Source of the DNA: Chromera velia
Taxonomy: Eukaryota; Sar; Chromeraceae
DNA length: 44,721 nucleotides
Assembly (NCBI GenBank): GCA_018398765.1
Contig: JAHBMJ010000361.1
Span: forward strand, 1-44,721
Reading direction: 5' to 3'
Made by a program: the position numbers and the translations under genes. The notes beneath the pieces were generated by a model. That model was given only the letters and a program-made list of their open reading frames with translations. It was not told the origin of the DNA and did no database searches. This document shows positions 11,033 through 22,694 of this stretch, piece after piece (position 1 is the first letter of the stretch; every line of letters begins with the position of its first letter).

Positions 11033-11763
11033 GTGTGGAGGACTGGAGACGTGTATGATACACTCGAATGCCGCTTTCGTTGGACTGGCCTCCCTTCCGA
11101 TGGCAGCATCGTCAACGTGACTACGGGTCCATTAAAAAAATTTCCAGGTAGAGGCATAGAGGCTCCAGGAAGAAGAGGAAGAGGATGGTACTTGTACACA
11201 ACTGTGCAATGTTCGTGTGACGCTCTGTAATGACCGCACCAAAAGGGCAAGCTCGTCCCTCTTCAGACAGGCCCTGGCAAGCAGGTTCGTTCTTCTGACA
11301 TGGTTGGAGACCTGAGTCCGGGTATCCTGGCGGATGGGAATCATGAAATTCGCCTTCCAGACGGGGCACTCGATCAAATGACCAGTGATTCGGAGGTGAT
11401 GGTGTTTGGGGAACTAGCAGAGGAAAGAGAGAACCTTCAGAGGCCGATAGGAGCCACTGGATTGCCGGCCAGAAAAATCGGACGTGGAGTTCATTGCAAG
11501 GATGACAGCGAGTTAATATGCTTCAAAGAGATGGAACTCTTCTTTCCAATGCACCCAAACTAGGCCCAGCAATGAACCTGAACCATCTATTCTCTCTAAG
11601 AACCCCCCACTATCGAACTACTGGATTTGGTCTCCCTCCTGCACATCAAGAAGAACGTCACCACCAACACTGTCAGCAGCAGCAGCAGCAGTCTAGGGGT
11701 GGTTTACAGCATTTCAGGTCCTATATAGACCGGACTCAGAATGGAATCGCCCCCCTTTCTTAG
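11033..11763. other. Overlapping open frames of unknown meaning
   Basis: Both strands are open through much of this stretch. The plus strand has frames at 11033-11230, 11300-11563 and 11518-11763, the last with a CAG repeat encoding five Gln. The minus strand at 11377-11132 reads as a plausible globular segment (ECPVWKANFMIPIRQDT, then VSNHVRRTNLLARACLKRD). No known motif is visible in any of them. A gene remnant or unknown repeat protein is possible; strand and limits cannot be settled without transcripts. Confidence 0.2.
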
Positions 11764-13738
11764 AATAGGTCTGGTCTGAGGACAATCTGATAAACCGACT
11801 CGAAGTCTTTATCCCTCCTGCAGACAGTGAAGCCGTTGACAGGACTTTCATTCGAATCGACCTTCACCTTTAAAAATTAAAGCCCTCGTCTCTGTCTGTC
11901 CGACTTTCCGAGTTCGTTCAATCATCTTCAAACATGCAGACTGTTTACCTCTGAGTCAGACCAAAATCACTAAGCTGTAGATAAAGTAGGAGGTATGGTA
12001 TACAGACAGAGACAGCAGCTACAGAGACCGAATTAAAGGGAAGCCAGAGTGTATGTGGGTGTAAGAGAAAGAGAACGGACAATACAGATAACTACATGGA
12101 CGCTCTGGTGCTGCCCAACAGGGTCGGTCGAAAAATGAGAGCCCGATCTGAGTATATCATGGGAATTAATTGGGTATGACGTAGTGGACGGACATTGTGG
12201 TTTGCCCTGTATTGTTCGACTTGAGAGGCGGTGGCTAGGGCGGTGGTGCATGGCTAGCGGGGTTTGTTGTGAATAACTCATCCGAGTGGGATCCCAGCAG
12301 TCAGTCCCAGTAGCCGTCTCCTCCTTTCTTCTTGATCCTTCTGACCTTAAAGTTTGTGGGGGGCAGAGTACTCCATGAGGATCAGATTCTGAACAATTGA
12401 AGGAGGCTGGTGATGTCCACAATTGCCGCTGAAACGGCAGAGGTGAAGAGTGAGTGGGCGCATGGCAGGCAGGCTCTTCGACCCCGGGTCGTCTCACTTC
12501 CCTAGAGAATTAATCAGGTAACATTTCTCCCGCATACAGTCAGATCGAAGAGATCGGGGAGGGGTGCATGGGCAGATCACAGATCGAACAGATGAGGGAG
12601 CAAAGACGCAGTCTGGCCTGCAGGCCTGTTCAGCCGCTTCTCTACTTCTCTTCTCCAAGATGGTCCTGCGGCTAGTCCTGCAGATCCTGCTGTCGAGGAG
12701 GACAAGGGAGAGGGGCATTGAGAATGAGGAAGAGAAGGTATGTTAAATCATGTTAAATCTGTTAGAATTCTGAGTGAGGGGGCTGGTGACACTGGACTTA
12801 TGATCAACAGGATGCACGTTAATAAATGGATGCAACACACGCATGACGGGTGGTGGGATCAAGAGCTGAGACTTATACAGATTTGTTTTGATTTCTTTCT
12901 GAAAAAAAGCATTGAGCTGAAACATTGGTCTCACTCTGTAGTAAGCCCTCCTTGCTTCTCTCAGCTGTGGCACTGCGTGTTTCTCTGTATCCCTGTAACT
13001 TGTTAGAGTGGCAAAGTTTTCTCAAGTGTCTCCAATCATCATTTAAGTCCATCAGATAAAGCTTTGGCGTCTTTTTTTCGTTGATCGAGATGAGCCAGGA
13101 GCGTCAACAAATTTTTGGGGACGATGCAACGCCTGGACAGATTGCTAGATACTAAGAGGAAATCGATGCACAGCTGAGGACCTGGCAAGGACGGAGATGT
13201 CGAGAACGAACTTTCGGGTCGGGAGGGAGAGACCACCGTTTCGCCACTATGCAGGAGTGGTAGAACTTTCACTGATTGAATCCTGGAATGAGTCCACAGG
13301 ACAGTTTTGCTTTGTGTGTTTAGTAAACTGCATATAACACTGTTTGTTTATTTTCAGAGCAGCGAAAATGAAAGAAATAACGATGAGATGGAAAGAAAGG
13401 AGAGAGGAAAGATGTCTCCACAGGAGGCATTCAGCTCATCCATCTGAGTGAATCTGCATGCTATTGGGATGGAGCAAATGCACACCCAATACATGCAACC
13501 TCATTATTGACATACAGTCGCTCACACAGCCCTTTTTTTGTATCGGGTTCTCTTCTGAATCACTTCTGCAGGCTGGGCCCGGCGTTGCTTCAGAGTCTTA
13601 GGCCGCTCAGAAGAAGCAGGTGGATGGACCCTTCCAGATCTGTATAGGTCAGTGCATACATGTATGTCGGTGTGTGTCTTTTCAGAAAAGCAGAACTCTG
13701 CCCCCCAAATAACCAAGAGCAATTGTGTAAAGGAAAGA
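11764..13738. other. Interval without a recognisable gene
   Basis: Short frames occur on both strands, for example minus 12033-12497, 12494-12718 and 13039-13272. None shows a family motif, a coding-like splice pattern or a partner exon. The interval ends at the left tip of the foldback element. I see nothing that can be annotated. Confidence 0.4.
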
Positions 13739-14620
13739 GCCGCATCCCGGCAGTGACCTATGTGATAATGGACCCTGTGTAAGGGGCTCTCAGATGGTAA
13801 AAAAATTAAAAACACTTTGTATAGCAAAATTAAGCCTATATATAGCATAGTTATGACTTTTTTAACACTTTTAAAGGTTTTTTACATGTTTTAGCTTGTT
13901 TAGAAGATTATTTATTTACCTTAAAAAAGCTTTAAAAAGGAAGCTTTAAAAAGGTCTTCCAAGTATGGGGGCAACATACGGACGATGAAGGTGGCAATCA
14001 TCATAAGATATAAATGTACGCAAGCTAGGAGTGTTTCTATAAAAACGCCAGCATCTATCAAACATTTGGCATACAGAATTGTATGTCTAAATCGATCTAG
14101 TGAGCCTTCGAAATTGCACGCTCAGCCCCTGCACTGATGCTGAGGCCCCGCCGCCGCCCACCGCCCTACCCGGCACCCCCACTCACCCCCTCAGATCTCT
14201 CTGTCTACCATACAATACCCCGTTAAGCATGCACATTGTCTGTTACCAGTAATCCCACAATGCCAAGAAACATAAACTATGCATTGTCTTTGTCATCTGT
14301 ATTGTTGTTTTCCATCTGTTGATCCTGTATATTGCCAGTCTCAGGCACTGGCAATCCAAGGAACTCCCCCTGCGCTTCAGGGGACCTGCCCCCATCTATG
14401 TTGCACCTATAGTTAGGAAGCCTTTTTAAAGCTTTTTTAAGGTAAGTATATAAACTTTTAAACAAGCTAAAATGTGTAAAAAACCTTTAAAAGTGTTAAA
14501 AAAGTCATAACCATGCTATATATAGGCTTAATTTTACTATACAAAGTGTTTAATATTTTTTTACCATCTGAGAGCCCCAAATAGGGTCTATTATCGCATA
14601 GGTCACTGCCGGGATACGGC
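13739..14620. mobile_element. Foldback / MITE-like element with long terminal inverted repeats
   Basis: The left arm (about 13744-13977) and right arm (about 14398-14615) are inverted copies, close to 90 percent alike by eye. The outer tips are ATCCCGGCAGTGACCTA on the left and its inverted copy ending TGCCGGGAT on the right. Imperfect pairing extends four or five bases further (GCCG/CGGC). About 420 bp of unrelated sequence, including a Pro-codon-like GC-rich patch near 14140-14190, separates the arms. No transposase frame is present, so this is a non-autonomous DNA element or foldback. No clear target duplication is visible at the tips. Confidence 0.75.
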
Positions 14621-15171
14621 GACAGGTAGAGAAGAAATGTGGGCCTGCTTCCCTGCATGAGAGAGATATAGAAAGAGCAGTTCAACGGAAGAGAAACGGG
14701 GGCCCGGGGATCCACAGATATTATTAAACGCCGGACGCGCTAACATAGAAGTCCAAAGGGTAGACGGACATACACTCTCTCTCACACATACACGTACATA
14801 CACATAAATGCAAGGCATACACACGCACATACCAGGCATATACACATCAGGCCTGCAGGATCATCTGCATGACGGTCAATTTATGCATTTCCTTCCTTTT
14901 TTTTCCCTTTCCTCTCTTTTTCTTTCGTTCCCTTTCCTTCCCTTTTTTTCCCTTCCCTTTCCTTTTTCTTGCCCGCCCTTTGCTTTCTCGAAAGTCCCGG
15001 CCCATCAAATGTTTGATCAACCCCTTTTTTCCCTTCCGTACAGTGGTGAGCAGGGGCAATGCGAAAGTGCCCTCAACCGTCATGGTTAAAATTATGCAAA
15101 GTGAATTCCCTCTTCTGAAAGTTACGGATGTGTGCATGACCAGGGTGCTCACAAATGTGCTCGTTGAGTTT
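14621..15171. other. Spacer with a short unexplained open frame
   Basis: A pyrimidine-rich stretch at about 14885-14985 is followed by a plus-strand frame giving KVPSTVMVKIMQSEFPLLKV and on to NVLVEFE at 15174. There it runs directly into the repeat that begins GAGACAACAGCCCAG. The residues look protein-like but I recognise no family. It may be the end of another captured or retrocopied fragment, because the second repeat copy is likewise preceded by coding-like sequence. Confidence 0.3.
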
Positions 15172-15413
15172 GAGACAACAGCCCAGACTCTAAAGAAGGA
15201 AACAGTGGCAATGGACGGGCAACTTCCATCAGGATGGAAGATGATATAGATTTGGGGGGGGGNGGGGGGGGGGGGGAGCAAGCACAGACTCTGCCACTGG
15301 GCAGGTTCAGGAGTCTCAGACTTGAGGGTAGAAAAAGGGGAAAGTTGCGGCGACGGGGGGTGAGAGAGAAGAAGGCAGAGGAGGAAGAAGCAGAAATAGC
15401 AGAGCAAGGAGAG
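15172..15413 (+). repeat. Direct repeat copy A (pairs with 16139-16390)
   Basis: Starting at GAGACAACAGCCCAG, about 240 bp is repeated at 16139-16390 with good identity by eye. Both copies contain ATGGACGGGCAACTTCCATC, a long G run interrupted by an undetermined base (N at 15263 here), then GACT followed by TGCCACTGGGCAGGT, and a purine-rich tail. The repeat is not an LTR of the retrotransposon to its right. It is most likely the 3' part of a dispersed retroposed sequence. Confidence 0.7.
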
Positions 15414-15592
15414 GGATTCCTGCGGGGCTGTTATGCTCTGTGGCAGATTGAGGATACCATCTCGTCTGCATCCCCCCTACCTTTCTGCAGGTGGCGTGGG
15501 GGGAAAGCCTAGACATGATGGTTGATGTCGTGATCGATTTTGTCTCTGTCGGAGGGGGGAAAAAACGAAAATGGGCTGTCTTTTAGCGATCT

Positions 15593-16198
15593 ATGAAGTG
15601 GTTGTACAACACCCACTTCATAGATTTACTAGAGATCTGCCCCCTGATTGTAGAGTGTATCTCCTTCAGAGCACTGGCTAATCTATTGGTGGCCCTCCGT
15701 TCCACTAAAGATCTAGAAGAGATGTGCTCCGACCTGAAGGGCAGATAGAAGGACATCGAGGAGAACAACACACTTCTACTGCATGCCTTGCAGGACGACA
15801 AGTATACCACCCTCCGTCAGTACGTCGCCAAGCTGTTTGTAGAGCGACTTATGCTTGATATGCACCTCCTCGCCAACGATGCAAAAGTATCTCTATATGT
15901 AAAGTGGGTCCCCTCTCAGGGGAAGTTTCATGATAGAAAGACCAAGCTGCTTGGCGTAATCACCACAATCATCTTCCCCGAAACCGAGTACCGAATTCCC
16001 GATCTAGCGGGTTCGTACGCAGAGTACGTGTCTCACGTTATACAAATGTTCAACAGGGGGGTTTTATTGGTCTTTCGGACACAGATAAACCCTGTTGAAC
16101 GTCTTATGAGTGAGAACAGATGGTTGGAAGTATACTACGAGACAACAGCCCAGAGGGAGGAAGCAGTAGCAATGGACGGGCAACTTCCATCAGGATAG
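15593..16198 (+). pseudogene. DUF2828-family fragment, interrupted
   Basis: From the ATG at 15593 the plus strand reads WLYNTHFIDLLEICPLIVE, then (from 15788) a segment with YVKWVPSQGKFHDRKTKLLG, and finally PVERLMSENRWLEVYYE. These match the order of conserved blocks of DUF2828 proteins as I remember them, a family of unknown function. A TAG at 15746-15748 interrupts the frame, and after YYE the frame runs into the repeat at 16139 and stops at 16196-16198. No intron is needed, and a poly(A)-like tract follows the repeat at 16391-16441. A retrocopied pseudogene is the simplest reading. A perfect 13-bp hairpin (15589-15601 with 15613-15625) lies over its start. Confidence 0.6.
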
Positions 16199-16441
16199 AA
16201 AGTGATGCAGATGGGGGGGNGGGGGGGGGGGGGCAAGCGCAGACTTTGCCACTGGGCAGGTCCAGGAGTCTCAGACTCGAAAAGAGAAAAGGAAGAAAGT
16301 TGTGGGGGATGAAAGAGAGGAGAGGGAGAAGATAGGAGAAGGAGGAGCCTGATGAGGAGGAAGAAGCAGAGATAACAAAGCAAGGAGAGGGAGAGAGAAA
16401 AATAATAACCCAAAACAATAAAAAGAAACAAAAAAAAAAAA
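16139..16441 (+). repeat. Direct repeat copy B with poly(A)-like tail
   Basis: The second copy of the 15172-15413 repeat runs from GAGACAACAGCCCAG to about 16390, with an N at 16220 inside its G run. It is followed by an A-rich stretch ending in a run of A at about 16429-16440. The tail supports retroposition of the DUF2828 fragment and repeat as one transcript. AT-rich DNA follows up to the target site of the LTR element. Confidence 0.6.
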
Positions 16442-16655
16442 GTTAATATATGATTCAAATCTAATTATATCTTTTTAAAAGAGTATTTCATCATTAAAAC
16501 TTCCCATATATGAGTCACTGTATGAAAAAAGGCTCTAAAAATGCTCAAAAACCTATATTTCAGAACTGAGATTTATCTCACGTCTAGAACTAGGTCTAGA
16601 ATCTAATAAAATTAAGCGTTGGCTATACAGAAAACAAAAAGATACAATGAATCTT

Positions 16656-16976
16656 TAATGAGACTTTAGGGCTTATAGGTTTTTCCTACGTAGGTAAGTC
16701 TGTTCTATTAGAGTCCAAGTACATTCACGCCTTTCGATCAATAATCTACTTCAATTAACTATGGTTTTGTTTTTCTGCATGCTTTTCGTACGGCTTAATT
16801 CAATCAGATGTATATCGCTTTCTATGCATTTAATTCGCTCACTTCAAAGTTCCTCGCTCGTACTGTGCGGTGAGCGGTACTGCTGCGCGTTGGTGCCTTT
16901 GTGTTTTATTAGTCTCGCGTTGGTCTGGCTTGGCATGCCTCTTTACGCCGATTTGCCTTTCACTAGGGCTTCATCA
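16656..16976 (-). repeat. 3' LTR of the minus-strand retrotransposon
   Basis: This copy pairs base for base with 24281-24601 without any indel. In element orientation it begins TGATGAAGCC and ends CTCATTA, where the other copy keeps the canonical CA end. I count 26 differences between the two LTRs and all are transitions. Confidence 0.93.
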
Positions 16977-17376
16977 GGCGCATCCTTTTCTTTTTCACGG
17001 AGTGATCAACCGTACAATTTGGAACTCAAGATATCTATTCAAAAGCTACTTCCTTTGGGCTTGAGAATTCGGATGTGCAAACACAGCTGTGACGGTTTTT
17101 CAACCCCCCCAAAGGTGAATGCTGAGCTGCTGAATTCACCCGCAGGAATTCACTGTCTCCTTTCAATCTCATCTCCCTCCTTGCTTGGCATTCTCACATC
17201 GTGAATTGAATTGGAGCGCTTGCAACTCCTGTGTTGAACGTTGTCGTACCACAGTGTATTGCCTTGTAGTCTTGTCTCTCTCTCATCCTTAATCCTCCTC
17301 CCTCTTCTCTTGTTTTCGTCGCTCTGTCTGTTTGATGTCCTTCACCAGCCATCGCTGTGTCCCTCCTTCCAGGTAC

Positions 17377-17967
17377 TTATGCCTGTGGAGGCCATGGGAA
17401 TTCATCATCTGAATCATCATCATTCATTTCCTTTTCTTTCTCATCTCCTGTTTCTACTCCTGTGGGTGTGTAGATGATTCGTCCGGCCTTTTCCTTTTCC
17501 AACAATGATGCAAGCAAGTCAACAGACATTGGCTTTGTCAATGTGTCTGCGTAGTTCTGTACTCCACTCACATGTTGCACTGCAATCTTTCCTTCCTTCA
17601 AACTATCAAACACAGCAAGAGCAGGAATGACAGAAACCTTCCCCCCAATTTCTCTAACTTTCTGCACTAATGCTCTTTCTTATAGCTTTGGATTCCTTGC
17701 TTTGAGTATCTTGCAGACACTGTCAGAGTCTGTTTGAATGATGCATTTTATCCCTGCGTCCCTCCAAATCTCCTTGATGAATCTCATCACCACGAATCCG
17801 TAATCCAGCGCGTCCTCCAACACCATCAACTCTCCCTTATTGCTGCTTCTTGCAAATCTCTTCTGCTTTTTGCTCTTCCAAGCTATTGGTCTCCCATTAA
17901 TCAAGAGAACCCAGCCTGTTTGCGGATGAGGATACTTATTGCTTCCCTTTACGTTCCATCGGTTCAT
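17377..17967 (-). pseudogene. Retrotransposon RNase H (copia type), broken
   Basis: The frame reads TGWVLLINGRPIAWKSKKQ, then SSNKGELMVLEDA with the catalytic Glu and IIQTDSDSVCKI with the catalytic Asp. It ends with VQHVSGVQNYADTLTKPMS, the conserved copia C-terminus. A TAA within the frame at about 17677-17679 (after ARNPKL) interrupts it. Upstream, towards the RT, a TGA cuts off the segment that should carry the first catalytic Asp. Confidence 0.88.
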
Positions 17968-18226
17968 GGTGCTTCGGCGGATTCAAAAGGATTTCCCTGT
18001 TTGATGTTGCCTTACCGTACTTGATTACACGATTCAGCAGTCTCCATGCTCAGACCATCGGGCTCTGGTTAAATTGGCTAAGCCAAGCGGAAGCATACTG
18101 TAGGTCCGGTCGTGTGCAATGTGCTGCATATGATAACTCCCCCAACAACTGTCTGTACCTCTTATATCGTTCTGCATCCAGCGTTTCAGATTTATCTTCT
18201 TCTCTGTTCACTCCTGAGGGCAATGG

Positions 18227-19045
18227 CTATGTGGGTATCTTGCTTTGCTCTCCTGAAATGCTCTCAACGTATTGCTTCTGTGAGCAACAGATGCGTCCAT
18301 TTGGGAGAATTTTGTAATCACTCCCGACATACCTCCCGAGCCTCTCAGGTTCTTTACACTCCACCACCTCTGCGATTTCCATCACTATTTCTGACATGCT
18401 CCCATCCAGAGAGACAACGATCAAATCGTCGACATACTGACTGAGCAATCCTACCACTCTTCCTGCCTTCTTTTTCCAAAACATCTCCATCAAAGGACTT
18501 GCCTCCCATCCAAGTTTCTGCAACAGATCCCACAAATGATCCTCAAACAACCTACCCGCGTCTTTCAGTCCGTACAGAGCTTTCTTCAATTTCCATAGGA
18601 CCCCCGTCTTGTAGTCTGGATGACATTTCGGCGGGCGGACGAACACGGGCTTTAAAGATCTCAGCTTGGCCTGCAGATACGCGTTCTGGCAATCCACTGA
18701 GGCGATCGAGTCTTCGTTGAAATGCAATGATCCTAGTGCTACAAGCAACACAAATCTAACGGAATTGGGTGGACAACCACACGTGGCTGTGTCGATGTCC
18801 TGTCGGGTATCTTGATCACCTCGAGCAACGGCTCATGCTTTAAACTCTCTCTCTCCTCCCAGTTTCAATTTTAGGGTGTCAACTACCAACATGTTCATAA
18901 TTCTGACTCCTTTTGGGACTTGGTCTCTGCGAACGGCTAGGCGAACGGGCTCGTAAGTCTGGTACTTCATCAGTTTGGTAAATTCGTTTCTCCGAGCTTC
19001 ATCATACTTTGCTTTCTGCGTTTGGGTCAACTCACTGTACTTCAC
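18227..19045 (-). pseudogene. Retrotransposon reverse transcriptase (copia type), broken
   Basis: The N-terminal part (19045-18833) and the main part (18751-18227) share one frame but are separated by stops. Copia-type blocks are clear: VDCQNAYLQAKL (first catalytic Asp), LKKALYGLKDAGRLFEDHL, and LSQYVDDL with the YVDD active site near 18440. In an intact element it would copy the genomic RNA into cDNA. The catalytic residues survive although the polyprotein is broken. Confidence 0.88.
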
Positions 19046-19595
19046 TTTCTGATGGGTGGTTGCAGTGAGAAAAGCATTTTCGACTGCTTAATGGTCATCT
19101 GTCAAGGCTGTTGAGATGCCCAAATGACTGAACAGTCCACTGACAAGAAAACTTGCATTTCTATTGAAAGTAGGCTCTTTGATGGTCGTGTTAAGTGCGA
19201 ACTCCTTCTCTTCAATATAATCCTTCAAAATCTCCTCAACTGTCCCTTGGGCCAGCCTTCCATTCTCTTGAAGCTGTGCATGCTCTTTCAATCGCAATCT
19301 CATCCTTTTCTACCTCGTATATATCCGGCTTAAGACCTTTCCTCTTCTTTGATATGAACATCACTGCCTGTTCCCCTTTCTTTTTCACTACCGGTCTGTA
19401 AATTCGATTTGCTAACGACCCTCTCCTATACGAACCATAGTAATGTACCAGTAACTTTGTTCTCTTTTCTTGCAGGACGTCTCCAAAGAAGAGTTGCTTC
19501 TTCTCATCACTCTTCCACACAATGAACCTTTTGTCCTGCAACTCAACTTTTTCCTTTCATCTCCCGCGCTCTTTTCCTTCCTCCTTCTTTTCGGC

Positions 19596-20616
19596 CTAAG
19601 TGGAATCAGGTGACTCCAACCTCTCTTTCATCTTCTCTGGCATAACTTTCATGGCTAAGATATGGGCATCGATTTCGTATGATCCCTCATAACTTCTGTC
19701 ACATGCTTTTCTCAGCTTTAACTGATATCTGGTGGGTGACAGATAAGAGATGATGGTGTATGGCTTCCATTCTTCTTTGACGTTCCCAAATTTCCGGAGT
19801 GGGTGCCTGAATAAAACAAGGTCGCCCTCACGGAATGCTTCTGCTGTCTTTAGATTGGATTCTTTCATTCTGGGCCAGAGTTCTCCTTTCATCGTTTCCT
19901 CCACACAAGCGGACAAGAAACTCACGCCCGTCATTCTCTCATACGGGAACTGATATAGTGCTCGGGTAGATGGAAGTCAGTTAACTAACGCAACTGCCAA
20001 GGGAAGGATATCGTCTACCTGATCCATCTCTATCTCTCTTTTAAATCGCAAAAAAGGTGATCTGTGTGTCCAACACCTCATGACGGTTCTCCAGGATTCT
20101 GTTGGACTGAAGATGACCAACTGGGGTCCACTCGTGCATGATTCCGATCTTTGAACAATTCAGGTCGAAGACCCCCTTAAAATGCGAGCCGTGATCAGTT
20201 TTGAAACACGACTGCAACCCCAGTGGCAAGCCAAACATTCTCAACCAATTGTCCTTCACTGCTGTCCACACTGTCTCTGCATCCTCTCCCTTCACTGGAA
20301 CCACCACAAGCCACCGAGTGCACTCATCTATCATCGTTACGTAGGGCTTACTATTGATATAATGGATATCGACTGCCACTCTCTCAAGTAGGCGCCCTAT
20401 TCTTAACTTCCCTGTCCATCCTCTCCACCTGTAAGATGCACCTTTAACCTGTGCACACTCCTTGCACTGCTCTATCACCTCTCTGTAAAGAGAAGGCAAT
20501 TTCGGATTTACAAAATGACGAGACAGCATACGATGCAGTGCCGCTCCTCCGATATGTCCTGTCTGATGGTGGGCCTGTTCCACCAACTCCCTCATCGCTA
20601 CATCTCCCAGCCACAT
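19596..20616 (-). pseudogene. Retrotransposon integrase, broken
   Basis: The zinc-binding region reads HHQTGH near 20570 followed by CKECAQVKG near 20470, an H..H..C..C arrangement. The catalytic core shows Asp in AVDIHY, Asp in KTDHGSHF and Glu in NRILENRH, the DDE set. After a frame change, 19934-19596 gives FREGDLVLFRHPLRKFG, then EEWKPYTIISYLSPTRYQL, similar to the GPY/F-type C-terminal module. That module and the spacing of the zinc finger recall Ty3/gypsy integrases, although the gene order is copia. A further segment at 19541-19236 contains VHYYGSY, resembling a chromo- or Tudor-like fold. Confidence 0.75.
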
Positions 20617-21074
20617 TCTTTCCTTTCGGTAGAGCCTCCATGCTCACCCTCCCTGAATCGATTGCATCTCCATCAATTTGCCGCGGGTGATCGTACCCGT
20701 CGTGGCTTGCGTCTCCCTCCCGTGTATCCAACTCTCCAGTAGTCTCTGCAACGGAATCTCTCGAAACACCTGCAGTATTGGGGAAGCATTCAGAAGCCCC
20801 TGCCACCTTTTTGGGGGCGTTAGTCCCCGCATCCTTTTCTTTTATACATTTTTTTCTTTCTGACTGTTTCAGTCTTTTCTCGTTCTTTTTTTCCGCTTTC
20901 TTTTCTCTCTTCTGTGCTGCTTTCCTTTCTTTCTTGCTCTTTGAATGCGTTGCTTCAAAATTTGATGATTGTTGAGCAGAGGAAGGAGAAACGGAAGAAT
21001 GAGAGGATGTGTTTACTACAGTGTCTGAAGCTGGGGAAGGATAGTCGACCTGTATAAGTGCCCTGGGTGGGGGC

Positions 21075-22094
21075 TCACCTGATGCTTTTCTGTCCTCCTC
21101 CACCAGCCTCGGGCAATCTCCACACCTCAGCGATGCCCAGGCTCTGGCCAGATACTTGAGACCGCCAAGAGTGGGCCTTTTCCAATTGCTCACGATGCCA
21201 CGCTTTTCCTTCCACCTCATCTCTTGTAGGGGGACACGCTTTCCCCTGCCGTCCATACGTTGACGCATACTCCTTCTCCTCAAAGTGCAAGCAATCAACG
21301 TATTCTTTAAGTCGGACATGGTGGAAGTTCTTTGTTCTTCTGCTGGGATGCTTTTCTTTCTGAGTGCTGTTGGGACTAGACGAGCTGAAACCAAACCCCC
21401 GCACTTTCTCTCCTTCACAAGTCTCAGCTGTCTCTCTGCTGTGCATGCATTGCACCTCATATTGCATATAGCCAGCCCACAGTAGAGATGTGGACCTGGT
21501 CGCCCGTCTCTTTTCCTTCCAATCTCTATAGACGAGAGACTGGGGAAAGAGAACTTCTTCTCCGGTGTCCATCACCACCAGACTATGGACTCTCAAGTCT
21601 CTCACTGCCAAGTTTCCACCTACTACCTCTGACACGGGCCTTGGCTTAAAAGGAAGTGTCAGAAGACCGCTTGGTTGGGTGGTCCACTGGATGGAGAGAT
21701 GCTGCTTCTTTGCCCCTGGGTGCAGTAGCAACATTCGTTTTGTCCTATAATCTATCCTTACACTCCACACCTCCAAAAACTTCATGCCAATGAAAGGGGG
21801 CACTATGTCCTCTATGTTAAGGACAACACAGCAAGTAGAGAAGACTGCTGCGTCTGTCAAATGAAATCCCTTTGCCCACACCCCTCTCACGCCTACCATG
21901 CCATTTGCGGTTAACGAGGAAGGACCTGGTCTGCTTCTGTGGGTTGCTAAATCTAGTGTCCTAGATCGGCAAGAGGAAAGAGTGCTTGCACCATGCAGAG
22001 CCATCCAAAGGAGAAAGTGACCCTATCCCATGCTCCCGCTATCCTTCACAAGAGACAGTTTGGATGCGTCCTCTACTATCCTTCCATTGCTCTA
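21075..22094 (-). pseudogene. Retrotransposon aspartic protease and linker, broken
   Basis: In one minus-strand frame a DSGS motif near 22035 stands where retropepsins carry DTG/DSG. About 80 codons later PPFIGMKFLEVWSVRIDYRT matches the second half of a retroviral-type protease. The catalytic segment is followed by a TAG at 22023-22025, and another TAG at 22092-22094 cuts it off from the acidic segment 22484-22095 in the same frame. Downstream, to about 21075, is a charged linker. Confidence 0.65.
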
Positions 22095-22694
22095 ACTTCC
22101 CTTCAGTGCTTTCTGCACAAACTCCTCATTCACCCCACAATCTTCCAACTGTTCTGTCATCAACACCTTCGGGTTGGAAACAAACAGATTGTCGAAAGAG
22201 TCCGTGTCGGAATTGGATTGGACTACTGCTATTGCTGTTGCTGCTGCTGCGAATGTTTTTTTTTTTCGTTGACGGATGCGGTAGACATGGCGAAATTCCC
22301 GTCTCCTTGCTTTCTTCTCCTCATTTGTGGAAGACGCTGCCGACTGTTTCCAATCTTCCCCTTCCTCACTCTCTATTGATCTCTCATCTGTGGATGCTTC
22401 CTGCTCTTCTGACTCATCATTTGATTCGGGGAAAGACTCATCGGACAAATTTGCAAATGCCCCTCGGGTGATGGAAGGGGCCAAGCGTAACAGCTCGACA
22501 CCCCTCTGCCAGCGAGCACACCTTCTGGGTGCAGGTCTCCTGAAGGATTTCCTGTGCTGTCTGAAAGAATGAATTTCTTCTGCTTTCTCCCCGTTTGCCT
22601 GTCTGATGCCTCTCTGTCCTTTTCATTTTCTATTCTCATCTTCATTCTCTCGGCCACTCGTGTGTGTCTGATGGCTACTTGCAAGCAACACCAA

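Noticed and set aside
15172-16390. The 240-bp direct repeats as LTRs of a small element
   Set aside because: They lack TG..CA tips, target duplications and primer-binding or polypurine sites, and one copy ends in poly(A).
20444-21460. A 338-residue host gene within the retrotransposon
   Set aside because: It is on the element's coding strand between protease and integrase and is Lys-rich linker read in a shifted frame; no independent domain is visible.
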